64,000 nucleotides of DNA from Roseimicrobium gellanilyticum. GTDB lineage: Bacteria > Verrucomicrobiota > Verrucomicrobiia > Verrucomicrobiales > Verrucomicrobiaceae. Of the stretch, positions 16,885-25,963 are shown piece after piece. The stretch's first letter is position 1. Each line of letters begins with the position of its first letter. The DNA lies in the NCBI RefSeq assembly GCF_003315205.1, contig NZ_QNRR01000002.1, positions 590,881-654,880 on the forward strand, in the 5' to 3' direction. The notes beneath the pieces are model-generated. The model was not told the DNA's origin and ran no database searches. It saw only the letters and a program-made list of their open reading frames with translations. The translations under genes and the position numbers were made by a program.

Positions 16885-17757
16885 TCAGGCCGCCCGGCTG
16901 AGCAATCCTTCCGCCACAGGACGGAAATGACCATCGAGTGTGATGGCTTCGCGGATGGTGCCTTCCTCCAGCAGCAGGTGCGCGCGCCATTCATAGCGCA
17001 GCACGTAGGCGGCGCCTGGTTCACGCATGCCACTGGCAGGAGTTTCGCCGAGGACTTCATGTCCCAGGTGATCGCGTGAGAGATCCGTGAGCGCAGTGCC
17101 GAACTGATCCGCCAGGATGGTGTATACTCCATCTCGTGCAGAGACCTTGGCCTCGAGTTCAGCATCGTTCAGTGCATGCACCTTTGACCCATCCTGCAGC
17201 ACCACGGGCAGGCGCTGCACCAGATACGTCTCTGACGCATCACGGGTGGGAACTTGGTGTACCAGGGGGACCTCGTAGTGGGTCCATCCGCTCAGGCCGG
17301 CGAGCGCGGAGCGCGTGATGGGAATCGCCAGATCATGCACAGGATTGTAGAACTCCATCGCATCCGAGCACACGCAGGCCGGTCCCTTCTCTCTCAAGAT
17401 TTCGCGCACTTGGTCTGCCACGCCCTGGAAGTAGGCGACATCCCGCTGCAGCAGCCGGGTGTAGAATTCCTTCTCGGCGTGGTTCAGAAACAGGGCGCGG
17501 TCGAGGAGGCCGATTCTCGCAAGGCCCTGACGAGTCTGCTCCACCCGGTCTTCACCGCCGCCATCCGTCAGGAAAATCATCCAGGGCTTCACGCGCTGGA
17601 CCAGTCCGTAGACCGCCAGTTCGTGATTGGGGTGACTGAAAACAAAGACCGTTGGAGATGGGAGGAGAGACACTGAAGGAAAGTGGGTAAACCTTCCTTC
17701 AATAGCGCCGCAATAGCACAAAAAGTCAATCATCCGCATGGGGACAAAAGACTGCAT
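16885..17757 (-). CDS. PIG-L/LmbE-like protein, divergent
   Basis: 290 residues. FVFSHPNHELAVYGLVQRVK matches the metal-binding A-H-P-D-D-E-x-x-G motif of PIG-L deacetylases with H-P-x-x-E kept and both Asp residues replaced; MIFLTDGGGEDRVEQTRQGL occupies the place of the usual T-x-G; and FYNPVHDLAIPITRSAL stands where the second metal-site His lies. These enzymes remove acyl groups from amino sugars. The altered motif makes activity uncertain. An alternative start is the ATG at 17739. It converges with the glycosyltransferase gene 21 bases away, which could mean a shared glycan theme, but this is only suggestive. Confidence 0.5.
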   Translation of the reverse strand: MQSFVPMRMIDFLCYCGAIEGRFTHFPSVSLLPSPTVFVFSHPNHELAVYGLVQRVKPWMIFLTDGGGEDRVEQTRQGLARIGLLDRALFLNHAEKEFYTRLLQRDVAYFQGVADQVREILREKGPACVCSDAMEFYNPVHDLAIPITRSALAGLSGWTHYEVPLVHQVPTRDASETYLVQRLPVVLQDGSKVHALNDAELEAKVSARDGVYTILADQFGTALTDLSRDHLGHEVLGETPASGMREPGAAYVLRYEWRAHLLLEEGTIREAITLDGHFRPVAEGLLSRAA

Positions 17758-17823
17758 CCTGCCACGGCCGGTGAAAGCTGGGTCAGCTCCGCTGAGCAGC
17801 GATCACCGGGAGACGACTGGCGG

Positions 17824-19413
17824 CTAGGGTGCTGCCGGTTTTGCGCGTCCTACGTACAATGCATACATTTTTGCCTTGCTGTTCGCTGGGAAATTGAGCC
17901 TCAGCGCGACAGCCTTGCCCTTCGGCAATGCATTGCTCTTCAGCTTCGGCCAGGTGACGGCGCCATGCAGGGACTCCTCAGAGATGACAGCGGCGTTCGC
18001 GCCGGAGTAGTCGGGCAGGGGACGATCGTGATCATCGAGCACTTCCACGGTGATGGGGGACTCTGATGTCACGCCAGCTACATTGATGTGCACCGGCTGC
18101 GCTTCATCTGAGACTGCAATGGTCTTGGTGACACAATGAGCGGCGGTCGCAGGCACGTGCTGGGTGAAATGTCCAAATCCATCCCGCCGCCAGGTGGCGA
18201 GGCCGACCTCCATGTTGCGGAACTGGCCTTCATTGTCCCAGTGGGAATACCACACGTAGGTTTTGTCTCCCACGTTGGCAAAGGCATGGCCTTGCAACAG
18301 GGAGATGCAGTCCCAGTCCTTGCCTTCTTCTCCACGGGGAATCATGGCAAAGTCCGTCACAGGCTCGCGGAAGCGGATGCCGTCATTGCTCACAATCATG
18401 CCAAGGCTCATGCGCATGCCCCAGAAGTAATTCTTGTCCTTGGGCCGCTCCTTCGGACCGTGCTGCCACATGCCGTAGAAGCCCACGAGCACATTGCCGC
18501 GATTCCAGATGCCGGCGCCCATGTGCGTCTGCGAACCTTCAAGCGGCTTCTCATGAGTCGCATACTGGATGGGCCGCATGAATGACGTGGCCTTCGCCTG
18601 GGACCAGTGTTCGAAATCAGGTGAGCGGTAGGCGAGCATCACGCGGCCAATGTCACGTCCATCCATGTGCCACGTCCACGGCGAGATGAGTTGTCCGGTG
18701 GCATAGTAGAAATTGCCGAAGCGATAGAGGCCGCTCACCTCGAACCGCTCGCCGGCGCTGTTCATGGGGCGATCGCCCACGACTTTCCACGTCAGGCCGT
18801 CTGCACTCGTCGCACAGACAAAGGCACCCCAGCGGGACTCATTGGGACCAATCGGTGTGCGCCCGCCACGCACATCTTCGAAGGGGGGATGTGCGATGTA
18901 CGCACATTTGTAGCGGCGTTCGGGATTCGGATCCTCGGGTTCATAGAGCACGGTCAGAAAGTCATTCACCCGCGTGAGCGAGTAGGGCTCACCTTCGATG
19001 AGGCAGATGTTGTTTTTCTTGTTTCCATTGAGATCCACGAGATTGAGTTCGGGCTTCGTCCAGTGAACGCCATCCGTGCTCTCTGCGTAGCACATGGGCC
19101 TCCACCATCCCGGAGCCTGGTACTTCTCAATCTTCCGCTGCATCATGCCGAGGTACCACATGCGGAATTTCTTCCCGTCATGCAGCACGGTGCCGTAGAG
19201 GACAGCATGGCCGAAATCGGGCGAACCCTCCGGCCCTGTGCGCAGCACGGGGTTCTCCGGATGCTTTTCGCCCTGCACGAGATCCACGTGCAGGTTGTGC
19301 TTCCAGGGAATCGACTCGTCGTCGAAAGGAAAGAACACCTGTTCATCGGCGCGCGCCGTGTGAAGAGCGCCCGCAGTGAGCAGCAGACAGAGCAGGGAGG
19401 AGATGCGTGTCAT
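17824..19413 (-). CDS. Secreted glycoside-hydrolase-like five-bladed beta-propeller
   Basis: 529 residues. Residues 1-22 are a signal peptide (MTRISSLLCLLLTAGALHTA). The rest has repeated Asp/Trp-rich blade segments, for example MWYLGMMQRKIEKYQAPGWW, CYAESTDGVHWTKPELNLVD, CATSADGLTWKVVGD and IWNRGNVLVGFYGMWQHG, in the style of GH32/43/68-type propellers that act on plant or microbial polysaccharides. Catalytic residues cannot be fixed by eye. It is likely cotranscribed with the FadR-type regulator, whose gene ends 29 bases upstream of this start, so the regulator probably senses a sugar-derived acid or related metabolite. Product may act in the periplasm or outside the cell. Confidence 0.75.
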   Translation of the reverse strand: MTRISSLLCLLLTAGALHTARADEQVFFPFDDESIPWKHNLHVDLVQGEKHPENPVLRTGPEGSPDFGHAVLYGTVLHDGKKFRMWYLGMMQRKIEKYQAPGWWRPMCYAESTDGVHWTKPELNLVDLNGNKKNNICLIEGEPYSLTRVNDFLTVLYEPEDPNPERRYKCAYIAHPPFEDVRGGRTPIGPNESRWGAFVCATSADGLTWKVVGDRPMNSAGERFEVSGLYRFGNFYYATGQLISPWTWHMDGRDIGRVMLAYRSPDFEHWSQAKATSFMRPIQYATHEKPLEGSQTHMGAGIWNRGNVLVGFYGMWQHGPKERPKDKNYFWGMRMSLGMIVSNDGIRFREPVTDFAMIPRGEEGKDWDCISLLQGHAFANVGDKTYVWYSHWDNEGQFRNMEVGLATWRRDGFGHFTQHVPATAAHCVTKTIAVSDEAQPVHINVAGVTSESPITVEVLDDHDRPLPDYSGANAAVISEESLHGAVTWPKLKSNALPKGKAVALRLNFPANSKAKMYALYVGRAKPAAP

Positions 19414-19442
19414 TTGGTTTTGGGTTCTGAGGTGGTGGTGGT

Positions 19443-20222
19443 CTATCGGTTCGTGGCAGCGCGCTTCCTGCGAGCCTTGCCTGAAGCGGCACCGGCAGTG
19501 GTTGCCTTCTTTGACTTGGCTCCCGGAGTTGGTGGCTGCCGATGCGGATCGAGGTGCGCTTCCATCAGACGCTCAGCCTGCGCCACTCGCCCGCGACGCA
19601 AGGCAGTGACGATTTGCCGGTGCTCATCCAGCGTGCGCCTGGCCACGGCGGCATCGTGCCGGTAGCGTTGGCGCACATTCCGGAAGAATTCCTCCAGCAG
19701 CCTGCCAAACTGGATGAGGAACCGATTGTGGCTCGCTCCGAGGAGCGCCTGGTGAAAGGCAGCATCGGCTTCGGTCGGGGCAAATCCTTGTTTGTGATCG
19801 CGCTCCATCTGCTCATTCGCTTCCTCCATGCGCAGGAAATCCTCCTCCGTGGCATTGGCCGCTGCGAGCCGCAGCACCCCCAGCTCGATGGTGCGCCGTG
19901 CTTCATACATTTCACTCGCATCCTCATCCGTGCGCAGCCACAGAGCCTGGGTCACTTCCCCCAGCAGGGAGAGGTCCACCGCCTGTATGACAGAGCCCCT
20001 CTTGGGCCGCCGCTCCAGAGCACCGATCATCTCCAGTGATTTCAGCGCCTCGCGCACCGTGTTCCGTCCCACACCAAGGTCATTTGCCAGTTCACGCTCT
20101 GTAGGCAGCTTGTCCTCGGGGCCGAGTCCCCGCGCGGAGATGTTCTCCAGCAGGCTGCGCAGCACCTGACGACTCAGAGGTTGGTATTCCACCGGTTTGA
20201 GCTTCTTCATCACCATGGCCAA
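19443..20222 (-). CDS. FadR-type GntR-family transcription regulator
   Basis: 259 residues. A winged helix at about 10-80 (LPTERELANDLGVGRNTVRE ALKSLEMIGALERRPKRGS, quoted in two parts) carries the GntR recognition helix, and an all-helical FCD ligand domain spans about 95-225 with metal-type residues in DAAFHQALLGASHN and LDEHRQIVTALRRG. The last 35 residues are Lys/Arg/Ala-rich and likely disordered, which is unusual. An exact FadR-family operator sits 8 bases upstream of its start, so autoregulation is likely. Ligand is unknown; sugar acids are common for this subfamily. First gene of the unit with the secreted propeller. Confidence 0.93.
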   Translation of the reverse strand: MAMVMKKLKPVEYQPLSRQVLRSLLENISARGLGPEDKLPTERELANDLGVGRNTVREALKSLEMIGALERRPKRGSVIQAVDLSLLGEVTQALWLRTDEDASEMYEARRTIELGVLRLAAANATEEDFLRMEEANEQMERDHKQGFAPTEADAAFHQALLGASHNRFLIQFGRLLEEFFRNVRQRYRHDAAVARRTLDEHRQIVTALRRGRVAQAERLMEAHLDPHRQPPTPGAKSKKATTAGAASGKARRKRAATNR

Positions 20223-20229
20223 AAGTACA

Positions 20230-20242
20230 TTGGTAGGACCAA
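20230..20242. promoter_or_regulatory. Candidate operator for the FadR-type regulator
   Basis: TTGGTAGGACCAA is a perfect 5-bp inverted repeat around AGG and fits the FadR-subfamily consensus T-N-G-T-N3-A-C-N-A. It lies 8 bases upstream of the regulator start codon. Confidence 0.65.
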
Positions 20243-20345
20243 AGAACTTTCATTAAAATCGCGTGCGGTGGGGCATTCGCTCAGGGGTCGCGCTCATCAC
20301 CGCATCCTGGATTGCCCAGTACACGAGCCGGTGCTAGAGCAGTGG

Positions 20346-21368
20346 ATGCCCGCCAGTAACATCCTCGAAAAGACCCGCTGCTACCTCTCCGGCCCCATGG
20401 ACTTCGTGGGGTCCAGGGTGATTGAGAAATACTTCGGCTGGCGCGCGCTGCTCACTCCCATCCTCAAGGCCTTCCATATTCGCGTGCTGGATCCGTGGAA
20501 CAAGCCCGCCATTCGAGGCCATGAAAACTATGGCCAGGAGGGCGTGTTGCCCAACAAGGAGCAGTATGAGGCCGACTTCTGGACGAATGCCGCCACCCGT
20601 GTGCAGTTTGAGCGGGACTTCTGGGAGACGGTGCACATCGACCTGCGCATGACAGACCTCTCGGACTTCGTCATCGCCTTCGTCCCCACCAACACGTACA
20701 GCGTGGGCACGGTGCACGAAGTCATTGTCGCGCGCCAGCAGCAGAAGCCTGTCTTGATGGTCAGTCCGCCCATCCGCTTCGACCTCTTTCCTGAACTCAA
20801 TGCTCTCTCCGAGGCCGAGAAACGCGCGCTGAAGTCCGCAGGCTTCAAGGAGAATCCGCAGGGCATCCCCAGCCAGTGGTACGGCAACATTGTCGGTGGC
20901 AGGAACATGTTTGACGGCTTCGGTTGGGAGGCTCTGGACTTCAAGCGCCCGGATTTCTACGAAGTGCTCATCCCAACCCTGCTGGCCGATGCGAAGCCTG
21001 CGGACGAATCCGGTCCCGATTTCCAGCGCTGGCAGCGAGTCTCCCATTGGTGCGCAAACAGCGGGGAACTGGGTGCTTTGCGCGGGGGCGTGCTGGATCA
21101 CATGCGATTCCACCAGGAGAGCGAGCGCAGACTCCTCGAACGCGAGCTGCACCAATCCAAGGAAGAGGACCGCCGCTACTTCTGGCACAACCAGCCCTAC
21201 ACACCGAAGCGAAGCCTGCTCTACCAGTTCCTCTGCATCGCCAGCGGCTACATCCCGCCGAAGCTGAACATCCTCTCAGCTCTCGATGACGATGGCAACG
21301 TGGTGCCGCGCATTCACGAAAGCATGGATGACGACTGGCTGCTTATCTCGGCGGAGCATGAGGGGTGA
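20346..21368 (+). CDS. Nucleoside 2-deoxyribosyltransferase-like protein
   Basis: 340 residues from MPASNILEKTRCYLSGPMDF. The opening C-Y-L-S-G-P-M-D and the later DLSDFVIAFVPTNTYSVGTV HEVIVARQQQKP (in two parts) match the fold of the NDT-like family, where the S-G-P-x-D loop binds nucleotide and a following acidic residue is the nucleophile. The remaining ~170 residues are longer than usual for NDT, with a helical tail. Function is uncertain: base exchange on deoxynucleosides or hydrolysis of nucleotide sugars. The start at 20346 is chosen over the open frame from 20181, which overlaps the regulator gene. It overlaps no other gene and ends 5 bases before the convergent DUF1553 gene. Confidence 0.65.
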   Translation: MPASNILEKTRCYLSGPMDFVGSRVIEKYFGWRALLTPILKAFHIRVLDPWNKPAIRGHENYGQEGVLPNKEQYEADFWTNAATRVQFERDFWETVHIDLRMTDLSDFVIAFVPTNTYSVGTVHEVIVARQQQKPVLMVSPPIRFDLFPELNALSEAEKRALKSAGFKENPQGIPSQWYGNIVGGRNMFDGFGWEALDFKRPDFYEVLIPTLLADAKPADESGPDFQRWQRVSHWCANSGELGALRGGVLDHMRFHQESERRLLERELHQSKEEDRRYFWHNQPYTPKRSLLYQFLCIASGYIPPKLNILSALDDDGNVVPRIHESMDDDWLLISAEHEG

Positions 21369-21373
21369 GCCCC

Positions 21374-24262
21374 TCAATACACATACGCGAACTCATTTGA
21401 GTTCAGCAGTACGAGGCAGAGCTCAGCCAGACCTCGTGTGTTGGCATCCACATTGCTCATCTTCTTGTCCGGCACGAAGTTCTCATACACATGCAGACGC
21501 TCGGAGAAGGAAAACTTCTCCCCGGTGTTCTCTTCCACTGCTTCACGGATGATTTCCTTCGGGCGGGTGCTCGGGGCCAACGTGGTATTTGTGTGTTTCG
21601 CAGTCATCTGCTCCCAGTGAGCGAGCAGCAGGGCCATGCGAGCTTCATCCGGCGTCGTGCCAGTCGTGAGCAGGCAGGTGCGTTGCAGTGCCGCCTTGCG
21701 GTCTCCCTGAGTCTCCTTCAGTGTGCGCAAAGCGAGAGCCACCGCACGGTCATAGGTCGCCTCGCTGTTGAAAAGGCTGAAGACCTGCGGCGTCACGTTG
21801 CTGGCATCGCGTGCCTCGCAGGAGAATTCCGGTGAAGGCTCGTTGAAGACTTCCATGAACGGATCCGCGAGGCCGCGAATCTTCAGCACATAGATGCTGC
21901 GGCGATGACGCTGCTGGGGCAGGGGATTGGGCTGCCATGCGGAGGCAAAAGTGCCCATCACCTGGCGTGGCTGCAGCGCCGCTTCCAGATTGATCTCCGG
22001 GCGCACGGGAATGCCTCCCATGGCCGGATTCAGTTCTCCCGAGGCAGACAGCATGCTGTCGCGCAATTCTTCCGCACGCAGGCGTCGCGGCAGGAAGGCG
22101 GCATAGCTCATGCCTTCAGGATCCTTCCTGGCAAGCAACTCCCGATCTGGGTGCTGCGAACTGCGGCGATAAGCATCGCTGGACATGATGAGGCGATGCA
22201 TCGTTTTGATGGACCATCCCTTCGCCACGAATTCACCCGCGAGCCAGTCAAGCATCTCCGGATGCGTGGGCTTCTTTCCGGTGCCACCGAAGTTGTTCGG
22301 ATTGCCTGCGATAGCCTTGCCAAAGTGCCACTGCCAGATGCGGTTCACCATGGTGCGGGAGGTGAGTGCGTTCTGCGGGGAGGCGATCCACTGGGCGAGT
22401 TCCAGGCGTCTCCCGGAAATGTCGCTGGTGATGGCGGTGCGATGCCCCCATGACTCCGCGGCGGCAGAGAGCACGCCGGGCGCCACCTTTTCCTTGGGTG
22501 AGAAAGGGTCGCCACCTCCGAGGATGCTGGTCTCTTCCAGTTCACCAGTGGTCATGCGATGGGGTGGCATGCGCAGCGGCGCGGAAACGGACTTCATGTC
22601 AGGGGTGCGGCCGCTGTAGACACTGAAGGCAATGGGCTCATACCTTTCCATTTCCCACTTCAAGCGCTCCAGACCTTTGCGAGCCACACGATCCATGCCG
22701 TAGTCTTCCGTGGTGAACCCGGCGTGCCGAGGTGGCAGCTGGTCTTCGGGAAGGCCCTGCTGCATCAGCTTGTTGCGAGCCTCGTCATAGCCGCCGCGCT
22801 GGCGTTTGGCCTTGCCCTTCTTGTTGTTGCCCGGGGCTTCCACAGCCGATGGGTTCTTCACCTCAGCCAGTGCCTTCTCGAAGGGCGCGGAGTCGAGCTT
22901 CTTCTCCGCATACCATTGTCGAGCGGCCGCCGTGGACTTCTCACTCAGTCGGGCCAGCGTCGCCAGATGCTCCTGCTCACGCAGACGCAGTGTTTTGATT
23001 TCCTCAAAGCCCTGCACGTTCTCCGCTGGCAGGAACGGCGCCGCACGCTCCACAAGTTGCGTGGTGGAGAAGCAAGCTTGCATCGCATAGTAGTCACGGG
23101 TGGGGATGGGATCGAATTTGTGATCATGGCACCGCGCGCATTGCAGCGTGTGTCCCATGAAGGCCTGACCTACGATGTCCGTCACGTCATCAAGGAAACG
23201 CTGGCGGGCCACTTTGGCGACTTCCATGCCGGTAAGCTCCCACGGACCCATGCGCAGGAAGCCGGGGGCGATGTACAGTTCTCCGGATGCTGCATCTTTG
23301 TTCCGCTCTGCGATCTCGTCTCCCGCAATCTGCTCCAGGATGAATTGATCGTATGGCTTGTCCGCGTTGATTGCGCGAATCACATAGTCGCGATACCGCC
23401 ACGCATTGCCCCGCTCGTAGTCATTGGCGAAGCCGGAGGAATCCGCATAGCGTGCCACATCCAGCCAGTGCCGGCCCCAGTGCTCGCCATAGTGGGGGCT
23501 TGCCAGCAGACGCTCCACCACCTTGGCAAAGGCTTCCTTCTCGGGCAGAGGATCCTTCACAAAAGCCTCCACCTCCTCCGGCGACGGCGGCAGGCCCAGC
23601 AAGTCAAACGAGGCTCGCCGAATCAGCGTCCTCCGCTCCGCAGGCGGCGCCGGCGTGACGCCCAGCACCTTCATCTTCGCATTGATGAACCCATCCACCG
23701 GATGCACCTCGCTACGCTCGAGATTTGAAATCTTCAGCGGTTGGTACGCCCAGAGGTCCTCAGGCTTGTAGCGGCGATTTGTCCAGTCTGCGGAGAGTCC
23801 GCCACTCGTCTGCATGGGCACGCCATCGGCGGATTCCCACGCGTGCTTCTGCAAGGTCGCCAGCTTCTTCTCATCTGGCCATGGAGCCCCATCGGCAATC
23901 CACTTGCGCACCACCTCGATTTGCTCCGCGCTGAGCTTGTCATTCTCCTTGGGTGGCATCGCGAGATCTTCGTCTTCTCGCGTGACCACCTTCATGAGCA
24001 GACTCTTCTCCGGTTCCTTGGGCACGAGCGTGGCCTCACCGCTGTCTCCACCGGAGAGCATGGCTTCACGGGTGCGCATGTCCAGGCCGCCCTTGATCTT
24101 CTTCGGATCCTCTCCGTGGCAGGCGAGGCATTTCTCCTTGAAGAGTGGCAGCACCTTCTGCGCGTAGTGCTTCTCCGCCTCCTCAGTGGTGGCGGCGCCC
24201 GCAGGGAGAGCGAAGCCCAGTGCGGTGACATGAAGGAGGAAAGCCGTGGATCTCGGAATCAT
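21374..24262 (-). CDS. PSCyt1-DUF1549-DUF1553 secreted cytochrome-like protein
   Basis: 962 residues. Signal peptide (1-23), then a cytochrome-c-like domain (PSCyt1) with heme motif CLACH at residues 45-49 and the axial-Met region LAMPPKEN, then DUF1549 around 190-390 (HPVDGFINAKMKVLG and HYGEHWGRHWLDVARYADS) and DUF1553 around 600-930 (TSRTMVNRIWQWHFG, ending LNSNEFAYVY). The combination is a hallmark of Planctomycetota and Verrucomicrobiota and is thought to take part in breakdown of complex polysaccharides. A second CxxCH at about residue 390 (LQCARCHDHKFDPI) is also present. Start chosen at MIPRST, giving a clean signal peptide. Last gene of a three-gene operon with an ECF sigma factor and a FecR/LamG protein. 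Confidence 0.95.
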   Translation of the reverse strand: MIPRSTAFLLHVTALGFALPAGAATTEEAEKHYAQKVLPLFKEKCLACHGEDPKKIKGGLDMRTREAMLSGGDSGEATLVPKEPEKSLLMKVVTREDEDLAMPPKENDKLSAEQIEVVRKWIADGAPWPDEKKLATLQKHAWESADGVPMQTSGGLSADWTNRRYKPEDLWAYQPLKISNLERSEVHPVDGFINAKMKVLGVTPAPPAERRTLIRRASFDLLGLPPSPEEVEAFVKDPLPEKEAFAKVVERLLASPHYGEHWGRHWLDVARYADSSGFANDYERGNAWRYRDYVIRAINADKPYDQFILEQIAGDEIAERNKDAASGELYIAPGFLRMGPWELTGMEVAKVARQRFLDDVTDIVGQAFMGHTLQCARCHDHKFDPIPTRDYYAMQACFSTTQLVERAAPFLPAENVQGFEEIKTLRLREQEHLATLARLSEKSTAAARQWYAEKKLDSAPFEKALAEVKNPSAVEAPGNNKKGKAKRQRGGYDEARNKLMQQGLPEDQLPPRHAGFTTEDYGMDRVARKGLERLKWEMERYEPIAFSVYSGRTPDMKSVSAPLRMPPHRMTTGELEETSILGGGDPFSPKEKVAPGVLSAAAESWGHRTAITSDISGRRLELAQWIASPQNALTSRTMVNRIWQWHFGKAIAGNPNNFGGTGKKPTHPEMLDWLAGEFVAKGWSIKTMHRLIMSSDAYRRSSQHPDRELLARKDPEGMSYAAFLPRRLRAEELRDSMLSASGELNPAMGGIPVRPEINLEAALQPRQVMGTFASAWQPNPLPQQRHRRSIYVLKIRGLADPFMEVFNEPSPEFSCEARDASNVTPQVFSLFNSEATYDRAVALALRTLKETQGDRKAALQRTCLLTTGTTPDEARMALLLAHWEQMTAKHTNTTLAPSTRPKEIIREAVEENTGEKFSFSERLHVYENFVPDKKMSNVDANTRGLAELCLVLLNSNEFAYVY

Positions 24263-24310
24263 GGCTGGAGTGCTTGTCTGATGCGCCCTGTAACGAAGGC
24301 ACTGCCGCAA

Positions 24311-25963
24311 TCATTGCGGCTTTCCGATCTCAAACATCTGGCGAACTACCGAGGGATCCAGAGCCACGCTGTAGATGAGAAATTCATCCAGGCATCCATT
24401 GAGATTGCGCACGGGGAACTGATGCTCCTTCGTCGGCAGCCCCCAGTTGCCCATCTCGCACGCGCCGTAGACAATCTTGCGACCGGGCTGGTAGAGCGGA
24501 GAAATCTCGCGGCTCACTTCGCGGCCATCCACGAACTGCACGGATTCACCGCTGCAGTTGTCATACGTCACCACCAGCTGGTGCCACCGGCCGAGGTTCG
24601 TCTTCGTGAAGACCACCGGTGAGTAGTAGATTTGGTTCACCTTCTTTTCAGGAGTCTTCTCGTCCGGATATGCGATGGAGAACATCATCCGGCCATCTTC
24701 CAGAATCTGCCAGTGTGGCTCGCCGGTCTCGTAGCCATCCGTGAGCAGCAGCGCGTTGTATTTGCGATCGAGTCCATCCACCTTCACCCAGCAGGCGAAG
24801 GTTAGCGCCTCATATTCGCCATCCAGTTTCATGCGCACACGATCACCTGGACGCTTGAATTCCAGGGCATCCTTCATCGGCCAGCGACCTTGAGTCCACC
24901 GCGCGCCCACCGCGCCACCATTGCGGGACTTGTCATTGCCGGCGGCGTTGTTCACGAGGCGGTCCCAATCGTGCCAATGGCGGAACAAGTAGCACGCCAC
25001 CAGTCGCGGATCCCTACGGGTCACTTGGGACCATTGATCCCATTCGTCATAGCGGATGCGCGCCATCTTACCCGCGAGATCCTTCAGGTCATCAATGCTG
25101 GCGAAGTCCGCCGGGGCCGCATCCATGGGGGAGTAGAGCGCTCCCATGCGTTTCAGGCCCATGCCCTCCGTGAGGCTCACCATCTTGCCCGTTTCAGGAT
25201 GGGCTTCCACTTCACCTTCGAACACATGCACCTCGCCTTCACCCTTCGCGCTGTCCACATGCACACCGAACTCCGTTCCTAGGTCCACCAGCTTCATGCC
25301 AGGTGTCAGCAGCCGGAATCCCTGTGCTGGCGGTGGCACGCGCACGCGGGCTTTTCCATCCGTGCAGACAGCTTCCCACGGTGACACGATCTCCAGCACG
25401 GCAGGTCCCTCCAGCAGGAGCTGTGCTCCGCTGAAGAACTCAATCTGCGCCAGACCACATCCCAGCTCAAAGCGACCTGCGTTCAGCGTATCGCCTGCAC
25501 GCATGGGTGGGGGGTTGTCCAGCCATTCCGTGTTCCATTGATTGGTGATGATCGCACAACCGCGATCCGTCTCCTCTGCGGTGGCCGCCACCGTCGTGGG
25601 CGCAATGCTATCGCCCTGCAGTACCTGGAAGGTTTGTTCACCACCGTTGCTGTTGTCACTCAAGAGGGCAAAGGTCGCGATACCCAGCACCGCCAGCGCT
25701 GCCGCGGCCGCCCAGGGCACCCATGCCGCGATACGCCGTTTCGTGGCATTCCGATTCCGGGCACCTTCCGGTTGCCACGCATTCAGTGCCGCCACACCGG
25801 CTTGTTCACGCAACAGCGAGTCGAGATTCACCTCCCGGCGCAGCTTCTTGCGCACGTCGGGTTCGTTGCGGAGCACGAGTTCCAGCTCCGCAAACTCCTC
25901 CTTCGTCAGGCTCTGATTGAGCCAGCCGGCGATGAGGAAGTCTGTCCTGCTTTGATTCTTCAC
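24311..25963 (-). CDS. FecR-like anti-sigma membrane protein with LamG domain
   Basis: 550 residues beginning at a GTG (25963-25961) that overlaps the stop of the sigma gene (GTGA); the site AAGGAGG stands 10 bases upstream. Residues 1-75 are cytoplasmic and helical, 81-101 a membrane helix (WVPWAAAAALAVLGIATFAL), about 140-270 a FecR-like periplasmic domain (GLAQIEFFSGAQLLLEGPAV, then MKLVDLGTEFGVHVD), and 350-545 a LamG/concanavalin-like domain (ALEFKRPGDRVRMKLDGEYE). By position and domains it likely senses a glycan and holds the neighbouring ECF sigma factor inactive. The fusion of FecR to LamG is typical of Planctomycetota and Verrucomicrobiota rather than of iron-transport systems. Confidence 0.9.
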   Translation of the reverse strand: MKNQSRTDFLIAGWLNQSLTKEEFAELELVLRNEPDVRKKLRREVNLDSLLREQAGVAALNAWQPEGARNRNATKRRIAAWVPWAAAAALAVLGIATFALLSDNSNGGEQTFQVLQGDSIAPTTVAATAEETDRGCAIITNQWNTEWLDNPPPMRAGDTLNAGRFELGCGLAQIEFFSGAQLLLEGPAVLEIVSPWEAVCTDGKARVRVPPPAQGFRLLTPGMKLVDLGTEFGVHVDSAKGEGEVHVFEGEVEAHPETGKMVSLTEGMGLKRMGALYSPMDAAPADFASIDDLKDLAGKMARIRYDEWDQWSQVTRRDPRLVACYLFRHWHDWDRLVNNAAGNDKSRNGGAVGARWTQGRWPMKDALEFKRPGDRVRMKLDGEYEALTFACWVKVDGLDRKYNALLLTDGYETGEPHWQILEDGRMMFSIAYPDEKTPEKKVNQIYYSPVVFTKTNLGRWHQLVVTYDNCSGESVQFVDGREVSREISPLYQPGRKIVYGACEMGNWGLPTKEHQFPVRNLNGCLDEFLIYSVALDPSVVRQMFEIGKPQ

